Positions 1 to 5,376 of a DNA stretch of 5,376 nt are shown here, one piece after another (positions within the stretch are counted from its first letter, which is position 1; every line of letters starts with the position of its first letter). The stretch comes from Actinomycetota bacterium (GTDB lineage: Bacteria; Actinomycetota; Thermoleophilia; Gaiellales; Gaiellaceae): positions 1 to 5,376 of the forward strand of contig VGCB01000230.1 in NCBI GenBank assembly GCA_016870235.1. Direction: 5' to 3'. Position numbers and translations under genes: made by a program. A model generated the notes under the pieces. It was not told the DNA's origin and ran no database searches. It saw only the letters and a list, made by a program, of their open reading frames with translations.

Positions 1-10
1 GAATCCCGGA

Positions 11-38
11 GGGGTTCCCAAGGGGAACCCCGTTCCCC
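11..38. repeat. Overlapping, mutually exclusive hairpins
   Basis: GGGGTTCCC at 11-19 pairs perfectly with GGGAACCCC at 23-31 (9 bp, 3-nt loop). GGGGAAC at 22-28 can instead pair with GTTCCCC at 32-38 (7 bp, 3-nt loop). The two stems share bases 22-31, so only one can form at a time. There is no T-run afterwards. It could be a terminator of the preceding gene or part of a structured RNA. The pairing is seen directly; the function is inference. Confidence 0.45.
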
Positions 39-68
39 TGGCTTCAGGAAACGAATCGCCCGAACCGA

Positions 69-92
69 GCCCCAGCCCTACAACAGTGGGGC
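69..92. repeat. Short hairpin
   Basis: GCCCCA at 69-74 pairs with TGGGGC at 87-92, leaving a 12-nt loop. Short GC-rich stems like this arise often by chance in such DNA. It is listed because it lies between two stronger inverted repeats in the same leader. Confidence 0.25.
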
Positions 93-100
93 CGTGTTCT

Positions 101-142
101 CGCGCGTCTGGTACGTCGGTCCCTCACCCCACCAGACGCGCG
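101..142. repeat. Perfect 12-bp inverted repeat before prfB
   Basis: CGCGCGTCTGGT at 101-112 is exactly complementary to ACCAGACGCGCG at 131-142, around an 18-nt loop (113-130) that is rich in C. It is the strongest stem-loop in the window and ends about 54 nt before the prfB start. It may be a transcription terminator without a U-tract, a structured leader, or an operator palindrome. Nothing in the sequence decides between these. Confidence 0.5.
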
Positions 143-185
143 CGGACAACGGCCAGGCATGCAATCAACATGCGACGAGCACAGC

Positions 186-191
186 TACGCT
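186..191 (+). promoter_or_regulatory. Possible -10 element for a leaderless prfB transcript
   Basis: TACGCT fits the actinobacterial -10 pattern TANNNT. A transcript would be expected to start around 198, at or next to the ATG at 199. No Shine-Dalgarno sequence precedes ATG 196 or 199, which agrees with a leaderless message. No good -35 hexamer is visible. A single hexamer is weak evidence. Confidence 0.3.
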
Positions 192-195
192 CACG

Positions 196-1303
196 ATGAT
201 GTCGGGAGACGACCACAAGACGCTTTCCCAGCAGCTCGAGGAGCTCGGGGCCCAGCTTGCCTGGGTCCGTGAGTACCTTTGACCCCGACGCGCTGAGAGT
301 CGCCGCCAACGAGCTCGAGACCGCGATGGGCGCGCCCGGCTTCTGGGACGACCAGGCGGAGGCGGCGCGGATCTCGCAGGAGCACGCACGTGCCGTGCGC
401 AAGCTCGAGCGCTACGAGCGGCTCGAGCGCGAGATCGCCGATGCGCGCGAGCTCTACGAGCTCGACCCCGACCTGGAGGACGACATCAAGGGGCAGCTCG
501 CCCCCGTCCGCGCCGAGGTCGCGCGGCTCGAGGAGGAGGCGCTCTTCAACGGCGAGTACGACGGCGGCGACGCCGTCGTCTCGATCAACGCGGGCGCGGG
601 CGGCACCGACGCGCAGGACTGGGCCGAGATGCTCCTCCGCATGTACCTCCGCTGGACGGAGGAGCGTGGGTTCAAGACCGAGATGGTCGAGGCGAGCCCC
701 GGTGAGGAGGCGGGCCTCAAGTCGGCGACCTTCACGGTCAAGGGCGAGAACGCCTACGGTCTCTTCAAGGCCGAGCGGGGCGTGCACCGGCTCGTCCGGC
801 TGAGCCCGTTCGACTCCGCCCACCGCCGCCACACCGCGTTCGCACAGGTTGTGGCAGCACCGCTCCTGGCCGACAGCGCCGACGTCGAGATCGACGAGAC
901 CGAGCTCCGCATCGACACGTATCGCGCGAGCGGGGCGGGCGGCCAGCACGTGAACAAGACCGACTCGGCCGTCCGCATCACACATCTGCCGACCAACATC
1001 GTCGTCCAGTGCCAGAACGAGCGCTCGCAGTCGTCGAACAAGGCCACGGCGCTCCGGATCCTGAAGGCGCGACTCACGCAGCTGGCCGAGGCGCAGCGGG
1101 AGGCGGAGCTCGCGCGCGAGCGCGGAGCCGCCCAGGACATCGGGTTCGGGAGCCAGATCCGCTCGTACGTGCTCCACCCGTACCAGCTCGTCAAGGATCT
1201 CCGCACCGACCACGAGACGGGGAACACGCAGGCGGTGCTCGACGGCGCCCTCGACGACTTCGTCCACGCGTACCTCCTGGCGCGGGCAGCAGGAAAGGCC
1301 TGA
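196..1303 (+). CDS. prfB: Peptide chain release factor 2 (RF2), programmed +1 frameshift
   Basis: RF2 recognises UGA and UAA in the ribosomal A site and triggers hydrolysis of the finished peptide. The gene is in two frames: 196-279 encodes 28 residues ending REYL before an in-frame TGA (280-282), and reading resumes one base on at GAC 281, giving a 368-residue product, very close to E. coli RF2 (365). The stop-reading SPF tripeptide is at residues 203-205, in an RLVRLSPFDS context. The catalytic GGQ is at 248-250, in RASGAGGQHVN. Residue A244, the equivalent of E. coli position 246, is alanine as in most RF2s. I chose the tandem ATG 196/199 because it restores the family's normal N-terminal helix; GTG 94 would add unrelated residues. 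TTG 257 or GTG 269 starts in the downstream frame would avoid the frameshift but lose the conserved N-terminus. SPF rather than PxT excludes RF1. Confidence 0.96.
274..283 (+). promoter_or_regulatory. prfB: RF2 autoregulatory +1 frameshift site (TAC CTT TGA C)
   Basis: The classic bacterial prfB slippery site CTT TGA C is at 277-283, preceded by TAC where E. coli has TAT. When RF2 is scarce the ribosome pauses at TGA 280-282, the peptidyl-tRNA slips from CTT to TTT, and reading continues at GAC 281. When RF2 is abundant, termination releases a 28-residue peptide. The protein matches RF2 on both sides of the junction, which argues against a sequencing error. The upstream Shine-Dalgarno-like stimulator AGGGGG of E. 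coli is replaced by GTGAG at 269-273. Confidence 0.95.
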
Positions 1304-1333
1304 GCCGGCCCCGAAAGAGGGGAGGGTGTCGGC
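1304..1333 (+). terminator. Weak hairpin after prfB
   Basis: GCCG at 1304-1307 can pair with CGGC at 1330-1333, and CCCC at 1309-1312 with GGGG at 1319-1322 around a GAAAGA loop. The helix is interrupted and has no T-run, so it would be at best a partial terminator between prfB and ftsE. Low certainty. Confidence 0.2.
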
Positions 1334-1339
1334 TACACT
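1334..1339 (+). promoter_or_regulatory. Possible -10 element for ftsEX
   Basis: TACACT matches the TANNNT -10 pattern and sits in the prfB-ftsE gap. The matching -35 position (about 1311-1316, CCGAAA) is poor. Transcription would begin near 1346, leaving a leader of roughly 125-145 nt before ftsE. If real, ftsEX could be expressed independently of prfB read-through. Confidence 0.35.
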
Positions 1340-1455
1340 GAACCGGACGTCGAGGACCGGAGCGGTCGAACCGCCGCCCGATTGAGGATCCGGACCTGAA
1401 CGAAGAGCCCACCCACACATCTGCGGCCGTAGCACTGGCGGAGCCTGAGCCGATC

Positions 1456-1460
1456 GAGGT
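1456..1460 (+). promoter_or_regulatory. Ribosome binding site candidate favouring a GTG start for ftsE
   Basis: GAGGT lies 10 nt before GTG 1471 and 31 nt before ATG 1492. Only the GTG is in range of it, and the bases directly before ATG 1492 hold just a poor G-rich stretch. Ribosome-binding evidence therefore favours a start 7 residues upstream of the one that homology favours. Confidence 0.35.
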
Positions 1461-1491
1461 CGTCGATCGCGTGCGCGCGGGCGGTTTCTCG

Positions 1492-2175
1492 ATGATCGTG
1501 TTCGAGAACGTCCGCAAGGTGTACGAGCCCGACGTCGTCGCGGTCGACGGCGTTTCGTTCACGATCGACAAGGGCGAGTTCGTCTTCGTCGTCGGCCCGT
1601 CCGGCTCCGGCAAGTCGACGATCATCCGCCTGCTGCTGAAGGAGCTCGAGCCGAGCTCCGGCCGGATCATCGTCGGCGGCCGCGACCTCACGCGGCTGAA
1701 GCGCTCGAAGCTGGCGCTGCTGCGCCGCAACGTCGGCTGCGTGTTCCAGGACTTCAAGCTGCTCCGCGACCGCACCGCCTCCGAGAACGTCGCGTACGCG
1801 CTCAAGGTGCAGGGCGAGTCGACCGCGTCGATCCGCAAGAAGGTGCCCGAGGTGCTGAACCTCGTCGGTCTCTCCCACAAGATGAGCTCCAGGCCCGACG
1901 AGCTCTCGGGCGGCGAGCAGCAGCGCGTGTCGATCGCGCGCGCCGTCGTCAACCACCCGCCGCTCCTGATCTGCGACGAACCGACCGGCAACCTCGACCC
2001 CGACACCTCCGTCGGGATCATGCAGCTGCTCCATCGCATCAACACGGCCGGCACGACCATCCTCATGGTCACGCACGACCGCGAGATGGTCGACAAGATG
2101 CGCAAGCGCGTCATCGCCCTCGACAAGGGCAAGATGGTGCGCGACGAGCGCCGCGGAGGGTACGAGACCGAATGA
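1492..2175 (+). CDS. ftsE: Cell division ATP-binding protein FtsE
   Basis: FtsE is the cytoplasmic ATPase of the FtsEX complex. Its ATP cycle is passed through FtsX to switch on peptidoglycan hydrolases at the septum. The 227-residue protein is close to the usual FtsE size (222 in E. coli). From ATG 1492 it shows Walker A GPSGSGKST at 35-43, the Q-loop at Q86 in VFQDFKLL, the signature LSGGEQQRV at 138-146, Walker B LLICDEPTGNLD at 158-169 with catalytic E163, and the switch histidine H195 in MVTHD. I chose ATG 1492 because FtsE proteins typically begin M-I-x-F-x-x-V. GTG 1471 has the better ribosome site and would add 7 residues. The stop overlaps the ftsX start by 4 bp (ATGA), implying translational coupling. 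The adjacent FtsX makes the FtsE assignment firm over other small ABC ATPases. Confidence 0.95.
   Translation: MIVFENVRKVYEPDVVAVDGVSFTIDKGEFVFVVGPSGSGKSTIIRLLLKELEPSSGRIIVGGRDLTRLKRSKLALLRRNVGCVFQDFKLLRDRTASENVAYALKVQGESTASIRKKVPEVLNLVGLSHKMSSRPDELSGGEQQRVSIARAVVNHPPLLICDEPTGNLDPDTSVGIMQLLHRINTAGTTILMVTHDREMVDKMRKRVIALDKGKMVRDERRGGYETE
2155..2160 (+). promoter_or_regulatory. Ribosome binding site of ftsX
   Basis: GGAGGG lies inside the end of ftsE, 11 nt before the ftsX ATG at 2172. It supports that start and coupled translation across the ATGA overlap. Confidence 0.6.
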
Positions 2176-3095
2176 ACCGCCTCCGCCTCGTCGGCGCCGA
2201 GGCGATCAGATCGCTCGGCGCGAACATGTCGACGACCTTCGCGGCGACCGTGACCGTGCTGATCGGCATGTTCCTGCTCGGGCTGCTCGTCGGGCTCGGC
2301 ACCTGGATCCTCTCGTGGTCCGATCACGTGCGCGAGCAGCTGACGGTGAAGGTCGCGTTCACCGAGACCGCGACGCCGAAGCAGATCAACGCCGTCCGGG
2401 TCTATCTGGGCGAGAGCAAGCTCGCCGGCGGCGACGTCAAGTCGTACACGTTCATCTCCTCCGCCGAGGCGCTCAAGATCATGAGGAAGCGCAACCCCGA
2501 GATGACGAAGTTCATCAGCTCGAACCCGCTGCCGGACTCGTACGAGGTGATCCCGCGCGATCCCGACCGGGTGCGGATCCTCTCCTCCGACATCCGGCGC
2601 GCGTTCAACACCCCGGTCTGCCAGCAGGGGATCGGGAACCCGAACGCCAAGTCGGGCGTCGAGTGCGTGCGAGACGGCGAGCAGGTCACGGACCGCGTGC
2701 TCACGGTGTCGCGCGTCCTCTTCTCCACCTTCCTCGTCGGCGTCGCCGTCCTCGTCGTCGCGAGCGTCCTCCTGATCGCGAACACGATCCGTCTCTCGAT
2801 CTTCGCCCGGCGACGCGAGATCGAGGTGATGAAGCTCGTCGGGGCGACGAACTGGTTCGTCCGCGGGCCGTTCATGATCGAAGGGCTGATCTGCGGGCTC
2901 GTCGGCGCCGTCTTCGCGATCATCCTGCTCGTGATCGGGAAGGCGCTTGTCGTCAGCCACATCGACCAGGTCTCGTCGACGCCGGACGTGCGGGCGATGA
3001 GCTTCGAGCTGATCGCGCTCATCCTCGCGGGCGTGGGACTCGTCGTCGGCGCGCTCGGCTCCGGCCTGACGATGCACCGCTACCTGCGGGTCTAG
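2172..3095 (+). CDS. ftsX: Cell division protein FtsX (ABC transporter permease-like)
   Basis: FtsX is the membrane partner of FtsE. It transports nothing known and instead relays ATP-driven shape changes to wall hydrolases outside the membrane. The 307-residue protein has the family's four-helix layout: TM1 about 22-47, a large extracellular region about 50-180, TM2 about 181-205, TM3 about 233-259 and TM4 about 277-299. The cytoplasmic stretch after TM2 (NTIRLSIFARRREIEVMKLVGA, about 203-224) is the hallmark that contacts FtsE. The extracellular loop carries C150 and C165, which could form a disulfide. The start is fixed by the ATGA overlap and the GGAGGG site. No hydrolase or adaptor such as EnvC, RipC or an M23 peptidase lies beside it, so its target must be encoded elsewhere or beyond the window. 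Confidence 0.94.
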   Translation: MNRLRLVGAEAIRSLGANMSTTFAATVTVLIGMFLLGLLVGLGTWILSWSDHVREQLTVKVAFTETATPKQINAVRVYLGESKLAGGDVKSYTFISSAEALKIMRKRNPEMTKFISSNPLPDSYEVIPRDPDRVRILSSDIRRAFNTPVCQQGIGNPNAKSGVECVRDGEQVTDRVLTVSRVLFSTFLVGVAVLVVASVLLIANTIRLSIFARRREIEVMKLVGATNWFVRGPFMIEGLICGLVGAVFAIILLVIGKALVVSHIDQVSSTPDVRAMSFELIALILAGVGLVVGALGSGLTMHRYLRV

Positions 3096-3130
3096 CCCGC
3101 CCGCATCCGTCCGTTCCGGCCCGTCCGCGC

Positions 3131-4780
3131 ATGCCTCCCCGTCGCCGGAAGACGCCCCGGCCGCGCCCGTCGGCCGCGCAGCGTCACGTTCGCGCGCGAG
3201 GCGCCTACGAGCGCGCGGCGGTGAAGCGCGCCGAGCGGCAGATCGCGATCGAGCTGCCGAGCCGGCGCCGCGAGCCCGAGACGGTCGTCGCCCATCTCGG
3301 CCCGACCAACTCCGGCAAGACCTTCGAGGCCCTCCGGTTCCTGGCCGAGACGGGGAAGGGCGTCTACGCGGGCCCGCTGCGGATGCTCGCGCAGGAGGCG
3401 CACCGACGGCTCGCGACCGAGCTCGGAGAGGAGCGGGTCGGCCTCGTCACGGGCGAGGAGCGGATCAACGACACCGCTCCGATCATCTGCTGCACCGTCG
3501 AGATGGCGCCGTCGCACGGGCACGTCCTCGTCCTCGACGAGGTGCAGTGGGCCGACGACGAGGAGCGCGGCGCCGCCTGGACGCACCTGCTTCTCGCGGG
3601 CGAGTACCGGCACATCCGGCTTCTCGGCGCGCTCGACGCCCTCCCGCTCGTGCGGCGGGCGTTCCCCGCTGCCGAGATCCGCGTCTTCGAGCGCAAGCTG
3701 CCGCTCGAGTGGATCGGCGAGCGGGCGCTCCGCGCGGTCGAGCCGGGGACGGTGATCGTCGCATTCAGCCGCAAGGCCGTGCTCGCGCTCGCAGGGGAGG
3801 CGAACCGGCTGCGGCCCGAGCGCGTCGCCGTCCTCTACGGCGCGATGCCGCTCGCCTCGCGCCGCGAGGAGATCGACCGCTTCCTCTCGGGCGACGCCGA
3901 GGTCTGCGTCGCGACCGACGTGCTCGGCCACGGTGTCAACCTCCCGTGCGAGACGCTCCTCTTCGCCGAGACCACGAAGTTCGACGGCACCGACCGGCGC
4001 GACCTGCTGCCGTGGGAGCTCGCGCAGATCGCCGGGCGGGCGGGGCGCTTCGGGCTCGTCGAGCGCGGCCATGTCGGCGCGCTCGTCAACGTGCCCTGGG
4101 CCAAGGCCGACCCCGAGCTGGTAGAGGACGCGCTCGAGCCGCACGTCCTCCTTCCGGACGGGCATCGCGGGTACCGGATCGTCGACGAGGCCCGCATCGG
4201 CCCTCGCCTCGACGATCTCGGCGTCGACGATCCGCGCGACCTCGACGCCGCGCTCGCAGCCTGGCACCGCGTCGCCACGCGGCAGTGGGCGTTCGAGCAC
4301 TGGCTTGCCGTCGAGTCGCTACAGCCCCTCCGCGGCCGTCTCGCCGTGATCCAGCAGCGGCTCCGCGAGCGCGGCCGGAAGCTGACGCTCGAGCAGACGT
4401 GGAAGCTCGCGCGTGCGCCGATCGACCCGGACGGCGCCGAGATCCTCGGCATCTTCGCGCTCGCGATCGCCGGCGACGGCGCGCAGCGCTCCCTGCTCCA
4501 GTTCCTGCTCGACACGGGGCGGCTGCGCGACGCGACGCTGGAGGAAGCAGAGCAAGCTGGAGCGACTGCAAGCATCCTGCGCTGGTTCGCGCTGCAGTTC
4601 CCGGGCGTCGGCGGCGTCACGATCGAGCGGGCAGCGGCGCTCGAGGAGGCAGCCGCCGCGAGGGTCGTCCAACGCCTCAAGGTCGAGGTGGGGGAGGGGA
4701 AGGTCGGTCGTTGCCGATCCTGCGGCCGCACGTGCCCGCCCTGGTTCCCGCTCTGCGACCACTGCGCGCGCCGGCGCTGA
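3131..4780 (+). CDS. SUV3-like superfamily 2 RNA helicase with C-terminal zinc ribbon
   Basis: This predicted 549-residue ATP-dependent helicase resembles mitochondrial SUV3, which unwinds RNA for degradation with PNPase. Visible motifs are: Walker A GPTNSGKT at 57-64, identical to SUV3; YAGPLRMLAQE at 79-89; TGEER at 107-111; motif II DEVQ at 136-139 (DEIQ in SUV3), followed by the SUV3-like RGAAWTHLLL; motif V VATDVLGHGVNL at 260-271; and motif VI QIAGRAGRFG at 299-308. A helical C-terminal part follows, including WKLARAPID, which resembles SUV3's TAPIN segment. The N-terminal 37 residues are rich in Arg and Lys. The tail has C528xxC531 and C542xxC545, a likely zinc ribbon. ATG 3131 is the first start after ftsX (35-bp gap) but has no Shine-Dalgarno sequence; GTG 3221 is an alternative. 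RNA as substrate and any PNPase partnership are inferred from the family. Confidence 0.85.
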   Translation: MPPRRRKTPRPRPSAAQRHVRARGAYERAAVKRAERQIAIELPSRRREPETVVAHLGPTNSGKTFEALRFLAETGKGVYAGPLRMLAQEAHRRLATELGEERVGLVTGEERINDTAPIICCTVEMAPSHGHVLVLDEVQWADDEERGAAWTHLLLAGEYRHIRLLGALDALPLVRRAFPAAEIRVFERKLPLEWIGERALRAVEPGTVIVAFSRKAVLALAGEANRLRPERVAVLYGAMPLASRREEIDRFLSGDAEVCVATDVLGHGVNLPCETLLFAETTKFDGTDRRDLLPWELAQIAGRAGRFGLVERGHVGALVNVPWAKADPELVEDALEPHVLLPDGHRGYRIVDEARIGPRLDDLGVDDPRDLDAALAAWHRVATRQWAFEHWLAVESLQPLRGRLAVIQQRLRERGRKLTLEQTWKLARAPIDPDGAEILGIFALAIAGDGAQRSLLQFLLDTGRLRDATLEEAEQAGATASILRWFALQFPGVGGVTIERAAALEEAAAARVVQRLKVEVGEGKVGRCRSCGRTCPPWFPLCDHCARRR

Positions 4781-4809
4781 CACCGCGCAGGCGCAGGCGC
4801 CGGGCGGTG
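4781..4809. terminator. Weak inverted repeat between convergent genes
   Basis: CACCGC at 4781-4786 pairs with GCGGTG at 4804-4809 around a GC-rich 17-nt loop that contains two GGCGC copies. It sits in the 42-bp gap between the convergent helicase and GGDEF genes, where a bidirectional terminator would be expected. There are no T-runs, so the call rests mainly on position. Confidence 0.25.
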
Positions 4810-4822
4810 GGGCGGTCGGGCG

Positions 4823-5376
4823 TCAGGCGTCGCGGCGGGCGACGACGATGCGGTTCCGGCCGCTCGCCTTGGCGAGGAGAAGGGCCGCCTCGGCGTCGCC
4901 GAGAGCGCCCTCGACGCCGTTCGACCGCAGCGTGTCGGCGACCCCGTAGCTCACCGTGAAGTGCGGAGCCTCACCGGTCGCGAGCGCTCCGCCGAGGGCG
5001 AACTGGATCCGCTCGAGGAACTTGGCGGCGTCGTCGGCGTCCGCGCCCGGGAAGACGAGCGCGAACTCCTCGCCGCCGAAGCGTGCGAGCAGATCGGCGC
5101 CGCGGAGGGTCGAGCGCAGCACCGTCGCGAACATGACGAGCGCGTTGTCGCCACCCTCGATGCCGTGCGACTCGTTGATCTCACGCAGGTTGTCGACGTC
5201 GGCGAGGGCGAGGGAGAAGGGCTCGCCGGCCTTCGCCAGCCGCCGGAGCTCGTCCTCGAGACCGTTGCGATTGAGGAGGCCCGTGAGCGCGTCGCTCGAG
5301 CTGCGGGCGGCCGCTGCCCCTGTCTCGTGGACGACGCGCATCGTCCCCACCCAAGCGCCGATCCGATCCGCCGCGA
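4823..5376 (-). CDS. GGDEF domain protein, likely diguanylate cyclase, 5' end beyond window
   Basis: GGDEF domains join two GTP into the second messenger c-di-GMP. Numbered from GTG 5350, the protein shows DALTGLLNRNGL at 20-31, metal-binding D51 in LADVD, N59 and D68 in the nucleotide-binding stretch, the active-site loop GGEEF at 92-96, and the closing AKASGRNRI segment. RGAD at 83-86, five residues before GGEEF, is a complete RxxD inhibitory site for product feedback. The usual histidine of the GH pair is Ile64. The residues from 5350 make only the catalytic domain. The frame stays open to the window edge and GTG 5350 has no clear ribosome site, so an N-terminal sensor or membrane part probably lies beyond 5376. 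ATG 5341 is another possible start if the gene is short. It converges on the helicase gene, so it is a separate unit. Confidence 0.85.
   Translation of the reverse strand, partial: AADRIGAWVGTMRVVHETGAAAARSSSDALTGLLNRNGLEDELRRLAKAGEPFSLALADVDNLREINESHGIEGGDNALVMFATVLRSTLRGADLLARFGGEEFALVFPGADADDAAKFLERIQFALGGALATGEAPHFTVSYGVADTLRSNGVEGALGDAEAALLLAKASGRNRIVVARRDA

Larger units (their letters stand above)
1..195. other. Non-coding, structured leader upstream of prfB
   Basis: No gene can be supported here. All three plus-strand frames are open through most of the stretch, but none gives a recognisable protein, and the base composition is less coding-like than in the genes that follow. The region holds several inverted repeats (described separately). 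It probably contains the 3' end signals of an upstream gene, which in Actinobacteria is often secA, together with the promoter region of prfB. The identity of the upstream gene is not visible. Confidence 0.5.

Noticed and set aside
11..142. tRNA, tmRNA or other known structured RNA gene
   Set aside because: I found no T-arm, anticodon arm or acceptor ending that fits a tRNA or tmRNA, and no other family I could recognise.
94..195. GTG 94 as the prfB start
   Set aside because: It would add 34 residues unlike any RF2 N-terminus and would run across the 101-142 inverted repeat. ATG 196/199 gives the normal family length.
1..199. Frame 2 open to TGA 197-199, overlapping ATG 196 as a possible upstream gene end
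   Set aside because: All three frames are open here. The product (Pro/Ser/Arg/Thr-rich) resembles no known C-terminus, including SecA, and the stretch is full of inverted repeats.
280..282. TGA as evidence that prfB is a pseudogene
   Set aside because: The stop sits in the exact RF2 frameshift motif, and all later motifs (SPF, GGQ) are intact.
191..1435. Long minus-strand open frame (414 codons) opposite prfB
   Set aside because: It lies antisense to a certain RF2 gene, its product is repetitive Arg/Leu/Glu/Val-rich sequence with no family resemblance, and long antisense frames are common in GC-rich DNA.
1191..3077. 628-codon minus-strand open frame opposite ftsE and ftsX
   Set aside because: It is a mirror frame of strongly conserved FtsE and FtsX, with a low-complexity Asp/Arg/Glu/Ser product and no motif.
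2315..3130. Extension of the helicase frame back through ftsX
   Set aside because: This part overlaps the well-supported ftsX in another frame and reads as Arg-rich low-complexity sequence. Helicase-like sequence begins only after ATG 3131.
3547..4959. 470-codon plus-strand open frame over the helicase gene
   Set aside because: It is Arg/Ala/Pro-rich and out of frame with the helicase motifs. It is a GC-driven shadow.

Overview
The window is very GC-rich, with third codon positions mostly G or C, and reads as a chromosomal housekeeping segment of a high-GC Gram-positive bacterium. The order prfB-ftsE-ftsX is typical of Actinobacteria. The protein sequences together with the frameshifted prfB suggest a deep lineage such as Thermoleophilia/Gaiellales, but that placement is inference and no rRNA is present to settle it.

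Layout: positions 1-195 hold no supportable gene but contain several inverted repeats, including a perfect 12-bp one, and a -10-like hexamer just before the prfB start. prfB (about 196-1303) encodes peptide chain release factor 2 and needs a programmed +1 frameshift at a CTT TGA C site at codon 28. A 188-bp gap follows, with a -10-like element and a frame open into ftsE. ftsE (1492-2175) and ftsX (2172-3095) overlap by 4 bp and encode the ABC-type complex that controls septal wall hydrolases. After 35 bp comes a SUV3-like superfamily 2 helicase of 549 residues with a basic N-terminus and a C-terminal zinc-ribbon-like tail (3131-4780). A convergent minus-strand gene (4823 to the window edge) encodes a GGDEF diguanylate cyclase domain and probably runs off the window.

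The plus-strand genes are plausibly one transcription block, with a likely internal promoter before ftsE. They combine translation termination (RF2), cell division and wall remodelling (FtsEX), and RNA metabolism (helicase). The GGDEF protein is a separate unit facing the block. I see no mobile element, CRISPR array, tRNA or rRNA. The points most worth a second look are the RF2 autoregulatory frameshift with only a weak internal Shine-Dalgarno-like element, and the bacterial SUV3-type helicase with its added zinc ribbon.
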